A stretch of DNA of 51,528 bases from CANLBN01 sp050633825 (GTDB taxonomy: Bacteria > Pseudomonadota > Gammaproteobacteria > Pseudomonadales > Cellvibrionaceae). Shown in pieces: positions 35,718-44,300 of the stretch. The translations under genes and the position numbers were made by a program. The stretch spans positions 1 through 51,528 of the forward strand of contig JBOEHG010000038.1 of NCBI GenBank assembly GCA_050633825.1. Reading direction: 5' to 3'. Under the pieces are notes generated by a model. The model was not told the origin of the DNA. It ran no database searches and saw only the letters and a list, made by a program, of their open reading frames with translations. The first letter of the stretch is position 1, and every line of letters begins with the position of its first letter.

Positions 35718-36368
35718 ATGAAACCAACATTGATTATCGTTGAAGATACAACAGCAACACGAGAAAGGCTGGAATCCGCCATCACCGAAGGTAATAGCTT
35801 TGAACTGGTCGGCTCAGCTGGCTCTTTTAGCTTAGGCTCCAAGTTGTTGGAGGAAAAAAAACCCGATATCTTACTAACGGATTTAGACTTACCCGATGGT
35901 AACGGCATTGACCTTATTAAACGTTTACATGAACCAAACATTAGCACCAAACTAGCCATTGTCATTACTATTTTTGGTGACGAAGATCACGTCATTAGCG
36001 CCTTAAAAGCCGGCGCCTCAGGTTATTTATTAAAAGATGACAACTTCATCGAAATCAATAATGCCATCAAACAAATGCTGGATGGCGGCTCACCTATTAG
36101 CCCCAGTATTGCTCGCTACTTACTGTCTGAACTCAGCCTAAAAACATCTGCCAGTATCGAAGAAGATCACGGTGAAAAAATCCTCAGTAATCGAGAACAC
36201 GAAATGTTGATTCTCGTCAGCAAGGGCTACACAGCCAAAGAAATTGGTGTGATGCTGGATATCTCATTCCATACTGTTAATGCACATGTCAAAAACATTT
36301 ACAAAAAGCTATCTGTTAGTAATAAGACCGAAGCGATATTCGAGGCTACCAAAAAAGGGATCATCTAG
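35718..36368 (+). CDS. NarL/LuxR-type response regulator
   Basis: This is a 216-residue regulator from the ATG at 35718; an in-frame GTG three codons earlier is an alternative. The receiver domain has acidic D10, phospho-acceptor D55 (LLTDLDLPDG), T84 and K106. The LuxR helix-turn-helix covers about 155-212 (LSNREHEMLILVSKGYTAKEIGVML). The cognate kinase is probably the HisKA_3-type protein at 39457, since HisKA_3 kinases pair with NarL-type regulators and no other kinase is near. It is the first gene of the plus-strand signalling locus. Confidence 0.92.
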   Translation: MKPTLIIVEDTTATRERLESAITEGNSFELVGSAGSFSLGSKLLEEKKPDILLTDLDLPDGNGIDLIKRLHEPNISTKLAIVITIFGDEDHVISALKAGASGYLLKDDNFIEINNAIKQMLDGGSPISPSIARYLLSELSLKTSASIEEDHGEKILSNREHEMLILVSKGYTAKEIGVMLDISFHTVNAHVKNIYKKLSVSNKTEAIFEATKKGII

Positions 36369-36409
36369 CACTTGAGCATTAATCGTACAGCATAAGGAGG
36401 TTTACTGGA

Positions 36410-36532
36410 GTGTTTTTCAATAAATGGCAAACAACACGGTATAATGTGGATTCAGGTGCAAGCCTTAAGACCGAAACCAAAATAACGATAAAGCTCCCGG
36501 TCAATCAGGCTCGCAATACCCATATTCAATGA
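36410..36532 (+). CDS. Candidate 40-residue small ORF (possible leader peptide)
   Basis: GTG at 36410 opens a 40-residue frame ending at TGA 36530-36532. AAGGAGG, an almost ideal ribosome site, lies 9 bases upstream (36394-36400). The peptide has no signal or membrane segment and is mixed polar and basic. Its stop is 13 bases before the TonB receptor start, which itself lacks a good ribosome site, so translational coupling is plausible. No family is recognised, and it could be a chance frame. Confidence 0.4.
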   Translation: MFFNKWQTTRYNVDSGASLKTETKITIKLPVNQARNTHIQ

Positions 36533-36545
36533 GTCTACCCATGCC

Positions 36546-38549
36546 ATGAAGAATCTATTACTCCTCGTCGCCTTACCATTGTCGTTATATCACAGCAATC
36601 ATGCCATCTCCGACGATGATCTATTCGAAGATGATTTACCGGTTGTGATTAGCGCAACCCGTTTAAATCAATCGGTCCTTACCAGTCCAGCCGGCGTCAC
36701 CGTCATTGATAAAGCGATGATAGAAGCTTCTGGCTTTACTGACTTTGTCGACTTGCTGCGATTAGTACCCGGTTTTCAAGTCGCCCATATTGATGGGAGG
36801 CGCTTTGCGGCTTCTTACCATGGCTATGGTTCAGAAATTGGTAATTACTTACAAGTGTTGGTCAATGGACGCTCGACCTATACACCAACCTTATCGACTG
36901 TCGATTGGGATTTACTAGGCGTTCATATCAAAGATATTGAACGTATTGAAATTGTTCGTGGGTCATCCGCTTCAGCCTACGGATCCAATTCATTTACCGC
37001 CGCCATTAACATCATTACCACGGCCCCTGAACTGGATGATTCCTTGTATATTCATCAGCGCTCGGGTAATAAGGGAGAAAGAGAGCAGCTCATACGCCAT
37101 AGTGATGCTATTGGTAATATGTACTACCGCTTCACTGTCAGTCATCATGAAAGTGATGGTTATGATGACATTACCGACTTTCGGGATTTTAATCATTTCT
37201 CTTTTCACGGCCGCATTCAACCTGAATCCAATAACCCGATTGATATTTATCTAGCTTACAGTGATGGCGAAACGGGCACGAGCATTAATGAGGCTGAACT
37301 GGAAGAGCGAGACAGAGAAGTGACCTCATGGTCTGCCCACATCAAAGGCAAACATATACTCACCGACAATGAAGATATTAAATGGAGCCTTTATCATAAT
37401 AGTGATGAAGTGGATGACCTAGCAAACACTTTGCCTTGGTCAGAGCTGCTGGGGACAGACCCTGCGACATTCGAAGCTTTTTTTGGCACGCCGGACCAAA
37501 CAACAGTGGAAGGATCAGAAACCAATGATTCCACAAAAACAGATGCCGAAATACAATATATTGCTTCGACGACTAAAGGCTTACGCTATGTGATTGGTGC
37601 TGGCGTGCGCCGTGACACCTTAAACAGCCCGTCTTACTTTAGAGAACGTGGCACACAATCAGATAGCACTTACAGATTGTTTGCTAACGGACAACAACCC
37701 TTATCACATAATGTAACAGCAAATGCAGGCGCGATCCTTGAACACGTGACCAACTTTACCTCAAGAGTATCTTATAGAGGTAGCTTAAACTGGGAGTTAT
37801 TGGATAACCAGTCAATTCGTATTGGCGCATCTAGAGGCTATCGTTTCCCTTCAGTACTGGATAGAAACTTCAAAAGTCGAACAGTATTCGCGAACGGATT
37901 GGTTATCGACGATCGTTTTTTATCAGCTGATAATATAAGGCCAGAACAAATCAATAGTTATGACCTAGGCTATATTGGAAAATTGTCGCAGGCACCTCTA
38001 AGTTGGGACTTTAAATTATATAAGGATAAAATTATTGATATCATTAGCTTTCCTGAAGACAAAAATGCACCTGACCCCGTCGGCAATAATTCACGCTTAG
38101 TCCAAAATGGACTTTTTCATAAAACCTACGGTGCTGAAGGCACGATTACCTATCGACCCAGAAAAAATTTCTTCCTTCGCTTTCATTTTAATCGAGGCCA
38201 CAGCTCAACAGAGCAATTAGAGGGAATAAACCCAACAGACATACGTACTGGCGAAAAAAATTCACCAAGAAAAAGCCATGGTTTATTGGCTAGCATTGAC
38301 ATTAATGACTGGCAATTCAATACAGCTGTTTACCATACCTCCAGAGTGCAATGGCTAAGCACAGGCGACGCTGTAGGAAGCTACACCCAAGTTAACGCAT
38401 CTATTAGTAAAAACTTTCGATTAGATCCACAAAACAAACTTAATGTAACTATCGGCGCACAAAACCTAGGAGACAAAGACGCCCAATTTAATGATGATGT
38501 TTTTTTTGAAAAAAGATATTACATCACCCTCTCATTTTCAAAACAATAA
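36546..38549 (+). CDS. TonB-dependent outer-membrane receptor
   Basis: This is a 667-residue protein with a signal peptide ending near SNHA (residue 20). A TonB-box-like segment LPVVISAT is followed by a plug domain (about 45-150; PAGVTVIDKAMIEASGF, IERIEIVRGSSASAYGSN) and a beta barrel to the end (YYITLSFSKQ). It would import or sense a bulky ligand using TonB energy. No siderophore gene accompanies it. It sits between the response regulator and the periplasmic binding-protein/kinase pair, and its stop codon abuts the next start, so it belongs to the sensing operon. Confidence 0.9.
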   Translation: MKNLLLLVALPLSLYHSNHAISDDDLFEDDLPVVISATRLNQSVLTSPAGVTVIDKAMIEASGFTDFVDLLRLVPGFQVAHIDGRRFAASYHGYGSEIGNYLQVLVNGRSTYTPTLSTVDWDLLGVHIKDIERIEIVRGSSASAYGSNSFTAAINIITTAPELDDSLYIHQRSGNKGEREQLIRHSDAIGNMYYRFTVSHHESDGYDDITDFRDFNHFSFHGRIQPESNNPIDIYLAYSDGETGTSINEAELEERDREVTSWSAHIKGKHILTDNEDIKWSLYHNSDEVDDLANTLPWSELLGTDPATFEAFFGTPDQTTVEGSETNDSTKTDAEIQYIASTTKGLRYVIGAGVRRDTLNSPSYFRERGTQSDSTYRLFANGQQPLSHNVTANAGAILEHVTNFTSRVSYRGSLNWELLDNQSIRIGASRGYRFPSVLDRNFKSRTVFANGLVIDDRFLSADNIRPEQINSYDLGYIGKLSQAPLSWDFKLYKDKIIDIISFPEDKNAPDPVGNNSRLVQNGLFHKTYGAEGTITYRPRKNFFLRFHFNRGHSSTEQLEGINPTDIRTGEKNSPRKSHGLLASIDINDWQFNTAVYHTSRVQWLSTGDAVGSYTQVNASISKNFRLDPQNKLNVTIGAQNLGDKDAQFNDDVFFEKRYYITLSFSKQ

Positions 38550-39467
38550 ATGAAAGGGATTCTACTGCTACTACTCTTCACCCTCTCCTGCTTTAGCTAT
38601 GCAGAGCAGGGAAAAATCTACATTTCGTACCCTGACGATAAAGCCAGCTATAAAGATATAGCAAACACAATAGAAGAGAAATTAGGAAAAAACAAAGTCG
38701 TTAAAGGGCAGAACTTCTCTATTGAAACTCATAAATCAAGCACCATCAAAGAAAGAATAAACACCAAAAAATCTCTTGTCATTCAACTTGGAAACGATGA
38801 AAAAAGGCTAACACAAGAAGGCATTTTAAATCAGCCAATCATACATATATTTTCAACGCTTCAAAACCATGAAACATTAAAAAAAGAGCGTCGCCAAAAT
38901 AATTTTATATCTATTGTCTTAGATCAGCCATTACAAATAATTATTAATAAAGCAAGCAAAACGGTTAAAAATAATTATAAAAACAAAATCATCATCAGCG
39001 TATCTGAATCCAACACTGGCATTTTAGATCAAATCAGTGATTTAAAACCACTCGACAAAGGTGAAATTATCGTTGTAAAGATAAAAGATGATGAAGTTGC
39101 AGCAAAAGCTATTGAAAAACACCTATTTAATGCCGCCGCCTTAGTAGCCATCAGAGACGATCATGTATGGTCTAGAAAAAACGCATCATGGATGCTTCGA
39201 CAAGCTTACAACTATCAGGTGCCCGTCATTGGTTACTCCCAAGCTTTTTTAAAAGCAGGAGCGATGATATCAATTTATTCTTCAAACGAAGATATCATCA
39301 CTCAAACTATAAAGTCGACCGAACAATGGATAAGAACACAAGAGCTACAACGAGAAAGTGTTATTTACCCTAAACACACGTTAAAAGTAAATAAAAATAT
39401 TGCCGCTGCATTAAAATTTAATCCTGATACTTTAGAAGAAAAAAAGGAGGCTGAGAATGATATTTAA
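38550..39467 (+). CDS. Periplasmic binding-protein-like sensor component
   Basis: This is a 305-residue protein with a signal peptide ending near SYAEQ. The fold resembles the type I periplasmic binding family PF04392, seen in VPVIGYSQAFLKAGAMISIYSS. The similarity is more divergent than for the protein at 4748. No ABC permease or ATPase is near. It begins directly after the TonB receptor stop and overlaps the kinase gene by 11 bases, so the three are co-translated. The likely role is to present a ligand to the kinase sensor domain; this is inferred. Confidence 0.7.
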   Translation: MKGILLLLLFTLSCFSYAEQGKIYISYPDDKASYKDIANTIEEKLGKNKVVKGQNFSIETHKSSTIKERINTKKSLVIQLGNDEKRLTQEGILNQPIIHIFSTLQNHETLKKERRQNNFISIVLDQPLQIIINKASKTVKNNYKNKIIISVSESNTGILDQISDLKPLDKGEIIVVKIKDDEVAAKAIEKHLFNAAALVAIRDDHVWSRKNASWMLRQAYNYQVPVIGYSQAFLKAGAMISIYSSNEDIITQTIKSTEQWIRTQELQRESVIYPKHTLKVNKNIAAALKFNPDTLEEKKEAENDI

Positions 39468-40884
39468 AAAAATGAGCAACCAGCTCTTCTTCATCACAAC
39501 AGCTCCTCTTATTTTTATTATACTGTCCATATCGCTTTTCTTTCTATCTGACTCTCTTGATAGTGCTGATCGCGACATAAATCAAAAGGGCAACTATCTT
39601 TCTGAGCAAACCTTACTACTTTCTGAGTTTTATTTTTATACCGGAAACAACGATGAAATATTAAATATTGCAAGATTGATAATGAAAAGTGAAAATGTTG
39701 ATTTTATTCGCTTTTCGGATAAGTCTTACAATGCTTTCGTACACTTAAAAAAAGACAGCTACAAAGACTCAAAAGTATTTGAAACTATCGTATACAACAA
39801 AGATACAATCATAGAAGATTACTCAGATAAAGAATCAAATTTATCTCCACCTGAGATATTAGGCTATATCACCCTAGGTTTATCGAATCGTGAAACATTG
39901 TCAAAAAAACAAAAAATTTATAAGCAAATTTTAATTACTGCACTATTGGCAATAGTCGGCGGACTTTTAATCACCTACTTATTTAGTAGAAAACTACTAC
40001 TCGCATTAAAATCATTAAAAGAAACAGCATCTCTTATCGAAAAGAAACAATTAGATCAACGCTGCATAGAAAATGGGTCTGGGGAGTTATTAAAAATTCA
40101 GCAAGTATTTAACAATATGGTTGAATCCATTCAACTGAATGAAAAATATCTACAAGAAAAAGTAAAAACGGCCACACGCTCATTAAATGAAACTATCGAA
40201 GAATTGTCAGAGAAAAACCATGAGCTTGATAGAACTCGAAAAGTGGCAATCAATCTAGAACGCTCTAAAGCGATTCTCGATGAGAGGTCTCGCATTATGA
40301 AAGATATGCATGATGGTATTGGCGGCCAGTTAATTGCTTCTTTAGCCTTAGTTGAAAATGAGAAAGACTCCTTAATAAAAGAAACCATTACAGAGATCTT
40401 AAAACATTGCATAGACGACCTACGACTCATTATTAATTCACTCAGCACTAGCGCCAATACGCTATCTGCATTGTTGGCAGATTTTAAATACAGAATGAGT
40501 AAACGCCTTGATAGCATGGATATTCGTTTAGTATGGGTAGTAGAAGATGTCATCGATGGTATCCATTTACAACCCCAACAGGGTTTAAACATCTTACGGA
40601 TACTACAAGAATCATTCACTAATACCCTGAAACATGCGAAGGCAACAAAAATTCAATTTCATGCCTATCAGGAAAATGAACGCATCATCATCCACATTGA
40701 GGACAATGGCCATTTCATCGATAGCGAAAACTGCCATGGCCAAGGGATTCAAAATATGACATGGCGGGCAGAGCAAATATCCGCACAGATAGAGATAAAA
40801 CCATCCAATGACCATGGCTGCAGTGTCATTTTATCTATTCCAGTATCAGTGTTCCCCGAATCGGGGCCACAGAAAAAACTATAG
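39457..40884 (+). CDS. Transmembrane histidine kinase (HisKA_3 type, NarX/DegS-like)
   Basis: This is a 475-residue kinase preceded by an AAGGAGG ribosome site. TM1 covers about 9-30, the periplasmic sensor about 31-152, TM2 about 156-176, HAMP about 177-230 and a coiled coil to about 270. The phospho-acceptor is H285 in MKDMHDGIGGQL. The ATPase domain has the N box (ILQESFTNTLKHA, E385/N389), G1 DNG at 416-418 and G2 near GQGIQNM. All key residues are intact. It pairs by class and position with the NarL-type regulator at 35718. Its periplasmic domain is small and could receive a signal from the binding-protein-like partner. Confidence 0.92.
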   Translation: MIFKKMSNQLFFITTAPLIFIILSISLFFLSDSLDSADRDINQKGNYLSEQTLLLSEFYFYTGNNDEILNIARLIMKSENVDFIRFSDKSYNAFVHLKKDSYKDSKVFETIVYNKDTIIEDYSDKESNLSPPEILGYITLGLSNRETLSKKQKIYKQILITALLAIVGGLLITYLFSRKLLLALKSLKETASLIEKKQLDQRCIENGSGELLKIQQVFNNMVESIQLNEKYLQEKVKTATRSLNETIEELSEKNHELDRTRKVAINLERSKAILDERSRIMKDMHDGIGGQLIASLALVENEKDSLIKETITEILKHCIDDLRLIINSLSTSANTLSALLADFKYRMSKRLDSMDIRLVWVVEDVIDGIHLQPQQGLNILRILQESFTNTLKHAKATKIQFHAYQENERIIIHIEDNGHFIDSENCHGQGIQNMTWRAEQISAQIEIKPSNDHGCSVILSIPVSVFPESGPQKKL

Positions 40885-41206
40885 AATTATATAAAGTGAT
40901 CTATTTTAGCTATATTGAAGAATATCACTATTTCTAGGTATGGTGAAAATGGCGACGACCTACTAGTATTAATAGCAGTTCATAGATGAATTCAGTGACA
41001 CATATTGGATTACCGTGTAAATCGTTAACTATTCGTTCGTTATTAGGGATGCCATCTTGGCCCTACACGGAATCTACTCTGCACAAGGAGTGTGCGAGTG
41101 GAGTATATTACCTTATCCTCCCTATAACAGAATTAGTCTAACGAGCTCCCTCTAATGGTTTATATTTTGTTAACCCCCTAAAGGTCAACTTTAGGGGGTT
41201 ATTTTT
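40885..41206 (+). ncRNA. Candidate non-coding RNA or structured 3' UTR with a CsrA-type hairpin
   Basis: This 339-base gap between convergent genes has no supported ORF but ends in a perfect terminator. At 41076-41099 the RNA folds as a 9-bp stem (ACTC, bulged T, GCACA; loop AGGAG; TGTGC, GAGT). The loop presents GGA in the context ACA-AGGA-G-TGT, close to the CsrA/RsmA SELEX site. Five GGA triplets fall within about 100 bases (41007, 41047, 41069, 41087, 41100). A second stem is possible at 41044-41065 (TAGGG with CCCTA). ACTAGTATTA at 40962 matches the palindrome core upstream of the regulator. I find no convincing promoter, so a kinase 3' UTR is equally possible. Confidence 0.4.
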
Positions 41207-41207
41207 A
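41171..41207 (+). terminator. Strong intrinsic terminator
   Basis: AACCCCCTAAAG and CTTTAGGGGGTT are perfect 12-bp complements with a 5-base loop, followed by ATTTTTAT on the plus strand. It lies about 287 bases after the kinase stop, which means transcription is expected to extend through the whole intergenic stretch. It lacks a T-run in the other direction, so it does not serve the convergent GDPD gene equally well. Confidence 0.85.
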
Positions 41208-41223
41208 TATGAGAAGAATAAGG

Positions 41224-42588
41224 CTACTTAAGATTCATGCAATTCGCATAATAAGTAACTGTCGCTGGCCAATCAGAAAAGATACCAATAATACCAACGT
41301 CTTTGGCAAGCACATCTAACACCTCAAGCATATCGCCATCATTATCAATAACATCAATGCCACCACGATCACCATTGGTTGTTTGATAGTACCAACCACC
41401 ATTATCTTTTAATAAACCAGAACGTTCGATAGTCCAGGTAATTAGTTGCAATCCAGCGCTTTTGGCATTGACTGCATATTGAGAAGGGACAATTTCTTTA
41501 TACTGATTCACATCGAGTAACATCCACATAGGTGGAGCGAGCACATTGACTCCGTCGGCAACCCAGGACTCCATTTCAGAAAGACTAACATCTAAATTAT
41601 ATACGCCATCTAAAAAAACGGCTTGCTCGCCAAATGCTGGATGATCATTAATCCAATGGATAACATCACCATAACTAAACGACTGAACCCAAACTCTAGC
41701 AGGATCAATACCAGCCTTCTGGTACTCTTCAATTAATTGCGTCGCGTATTGCTCTTGAGTATAAGAACCTTCAAAAGGCATGGTAACTGCTGGTGATTTT
41801 AGTTCAGGTGTAAAATCAACGCCGAGATCGTCAAATAGCTGGATACTTTCAGCATGGGTCAACAACGTACCACGACCTGAATACAGATCGGTACGCCAGT
41901 TAGCTGTTGCATTCATATAGCTTTCAATTGTCGTTGCCGTTTTATCTGCTGCATCCATTTTACCTTGTAAGGTTTTAAATTCAGCAACGGTAATATCACT
42001 CGTACAGCACTGAATTTCCGATCCATTAAGAAGCTTACCTTCACTATCAAATTCAGGCTTTACTGAACATTTATCTGCCAGTGGTGTTGCCAAAATATTA
42101 GTTGTTGTATGTAGGTCACATTGTGAGTGACGGCAAACCAATTCACGGTCTTTGGTAAATGTGACATCACATTCTAAAATACCAGCACCCATTTTTGCTG
42201 CAGCAACATAGGATTCTTTTGTATGCTCTGGAAACTGCATAGGCGCACCTCGGTGACCAATAGAAAACTTGGAGGCATAGAATGGTCCATTAGCACACTG
42301 TTGCAAACGACGCTTTAATTTACCCTCATCCATATCATCAACTAAAAAGAAGGGACGCGGCCCCAACTGAACAGGCTGCTGCCGCGCTTTACGCAATTTA
42401 TTTTTTAGTCGCCAATGGCGCTTTTTCAATTGATGATACTGTCTTTTCCAGTATTTATTATGCGCATAGTTATATGATTGATAATACCGTTCAACCCATC
42501 GATCCTTGTCATCTGCACTGACTGTTGTAGACAAACACAAAAAAGAAGTGCCGATTATAAAAATACTCATTATTGCTTTTTGAAACAT
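41224..42588 (-). CDS. Glycerophosphodiester phosphodiesterase, periplasmic
   Basis: About 454 residues from the ATG at 42588, with GGAG 8 bases upstream. A signal peptide ends near VSADD (residue 26) and a basic coiled segment occupies about 45-72. The GDPD TIM barrel carries catalytic residues in SIGHRGAPMQFPEHT (H112, E121) and ECD (E139, D141), with a further histidine in CRHSQC (H154). It hydrolyses glycerophosphodiesters to glycerol-3-phosphate and an alcohol. It is GlpQ-like but carries insertions, including CSVKPEFDSEGKLLNGSEIQCC. It is monocistronic and divergent from rimO. Confidence 0.9.
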   Translation of the reverse strand: MFQKAIMSIFIIGTSFLCLSTTVSADDKDRWVERYYQSYNYAHNKYWKRQYHQLKKRHWRLKNKLRKARQQPVQLGPRPFFLVDDMDEGKLKRRLQQCANGPFYASKFSIGHRGAPMQFPEHTKESYVAAAKMGAGILECDVTFTKDRELVCRHSQCDLHTTTNILATPLADKCSVKPEFDSEGKLLNGSEIQCCTSDITVAEFKTLQGKMDAADKTATTIESYMNATANWRTDLYSGRGTLLTHAESIQLFDDLGVDFTPELKSPAVTMPFEGSYTQEQYATQLIEEYQKAGIDPARVWVQSFSYGDVIHWINDHPAFGEQAVFLDGVYNLDVSLSEMESWVADGVNVLAPPMWMLLDVNQYKEIVPSQYAVNAKSAGLQLITWTIERSGLLKDNGGWYYQTTNGDRGGIDVIDNDGDMLEVLDVLAKDVGIIGIFSDWPATVTYYANCMNLK

Positions 42589-42753
42589 AATTGTTATCTC
42601 CCGTAAGTAAATAAGCGCCCACAACCCAAGGCAGAATTACTGTAAACATCATTCTTTTCTTCCGAGTTGTAGTTTTGTGAATATTGAATGAACTTAAGAT
42701 GACACTTTTTTAACGCGAGATGACAAAAGGAATGCAACATCAGATATTGAGTA

Positions 42754-42782
42754 TTTAATAAACATTAACTTAGCTGTATAAT
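42754..42782 (+). promoter_or_regulatory. rimO promoter
   Basis: TATAAT (42777-42782) is a perfect -10 element. TTTAAT (42754-42759) lies 17 bases upstream as a weak -35. The bases after the -10 (CGCCCTCCCGC) are strongly GC-rich, which suggests growth-rate or stringent control. Transcription would begin about 25 bases before the rimO ATG. Confidence 0.55.
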
Positions 42783-42811
42783 CGCCCTCCCGCATTGAAT
42801 AGTCCATTATC

Positions 42812-44125
42812 ATGTCTCAAAAAGTTGGTTTTATTAGCCTTGGTTGTCCCAAGGCCCTTGTCGATTCTGAACGCATCCTCACTGAATTACGTAAAGATGG
42901 GTATGATGTTGTACCCACCTATGAAGAAGCGGATGTGGTTGTCGTTAATACCTGCGGGTTTATTGATTCAGCTAAACAGGAATCACTGGATACCATCGGT
43001 GAAGCACTAAATGAAAATGGTAAGGTAATTGTCACTGGCTGTATGGGTGCCAATGCAAAAGACATTACTGACACACACCCTAATGTGCTTGCCGTTTCCG
43101 GCCCTCATGCCTATGAGCAAGTAGTTAATGCGGTTCATGAGCATGTTCCACCCCAAAAAGAACACAACCCTTTTATTGATTTGGTCCCGGAACAAGGCGT
43201 CAAGTTAACGCCACGCCACTACGCCTATTTAAAAATATCGGAAGGCTGCAATCATCGCTGTACTTTCTGCATTATTCCATCCATGCGAGGCGACCTCGTG
43301 AGTCGTCCGGCCAATGATGTACTAGCCGAGGCCGAAGGTTTAGTACGCGCAGGCGTTAAAGAATTATTAGTCATTTCTCAAGATACCAGCGCTTATGGTG
43401 TCGATAGAAAATACAAAACTGAATTTCACGATGGTCGCCCAGTCAAAACAAAAATGCTAGACCTATGTCAAGCACTTGGTGATATGGGTGTTTGGGTCCG
43501 CTTACATTATGTTTATCCCTACCCCCATGTAGATGATGTCATACCACTTATGGCTGAAGGAAAAGTTTTGCCCTATTTGGACATACCCTTTCAACACGGT
43601 AGCCCCAAAATTCTTAAAGCCATGAAACGCCCGGGTTCAATTGACAATACGTTGGAACGCATAAAAAAATGGCGAGAAATTTGTCCAGAGTTAACCATTC
43701 GTAGTACTTTTATTGTTGGCTTCCCGGGAGAAACAGAAGAAGATTTTCAATTGCTCTTAGATTTTATTGAAGAAGCACAATTAGATCGAGTTGGCGCCTT
43801 TACCTATTCTCCTGTCGAAGGGGCTACAGCCAATGAACTCGCCGACCCAGTGCCCGATGATATTAAAGAACAGCGACTCGAACGCTTTATGACAACACAA
43901 GCAAAAATTAGCGCTAGCCGCCTCCAACAGAAAATTGGCAAAACTATGGATATCATCATAGATGAAGTCGATGAAGAAGGCGCTATTGGTCGAAGCCAGG
44001 CTGATGCACCCGAGATTGACGGAATGGTTTACTTAAATGATGAACTTGAGCATCAAGCTGGGGATATTGTTACAGTAAAGATTACTCACGCAGATGAGCA
44101 TGATTTATGGGCCGAGAGTATTTAA
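42812..44125 (+). CDS. rimO: Ribosomal protein S12 methylthiotransferase RimO
   Basis: This 437-residue radical-SAM enzyme methylthiolates the conserved aspartate of ribosomal protein S12. The N-terminal UPF0004 domain has its three cluster cysteines (C12, C48, C77). The radical-SAM motif CNHRCTFC supplies C146, C150 and C153, and a C-terminal TRAM domain follows (GKTMDIIIDEVDEEGAIGRS). The form is RimO rather than MiaB because it begins VGFISLGCPKALVDSE. It has its own promoter and appears monocistronic. Confidence 0.96.
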   Translation: MSQKVGFISLGCPKALVDSERILTELRKDGYDVVPTYEEADVVVVNTCGFIDSAKQESLDTIGEALNENGKVIVTGCMGANAKDITDTHPNVLAVSGPHAYEQVVNAVHEHVPPQKEHNPFIDLVPEQGVKLTPRHYAYLKISEGCNHRCTFCIIPSMRGDLVSRPANDVLAEAEGLVRAGVKELLVISQDTSAYGVDRKYKTEFHDGRPVKTKMLDLCQALGDMGVWVRLHYVYPYPHVDDVIPLMAEGKVLPYLDIPFQHGSPKILKAMKRPGSIDNTLERIKKWREICPELTIRSTFIVGFPGETEEDFQLLLDFIEEAQLDRVGAFTYSPVEGATANELADPVPDDIKEQRLERFMTTQAKISASRLQQKIGKTMDIIIDEVDEEGAIGRSQADAPEIDGMVYLNDELEHQAGDIVTVKITHADEHDLWAESI

Positions 44126-44300
44126 ACTACCCTTATATCAAATACCTAAATATATAAACAAAAGACACGTACTATTGAGTATCAAACTTCATCACTCCTC
44201 AAAAGAGATACAACCAACACCAATAAGCTCTTGAGGCACTGGTAAACTCTTCCAGACTTTCTATACTAAAATACACCTATAGCAGAAAGTGGTCACAAAG

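Noticed and set aside
40972..41045. A sigma-70 promoter for the candidate RNA
   Set aside because: Possible boxes such as TTGGAT and TTATTA are not at a usable spacing, so I do not claim a promoter there.
44180..44260. Imperfect inverted repeat between rimO and the thioredoxin-like gene
   Set aside because: The arms differ in length and spacing is long, and no T-run follows.
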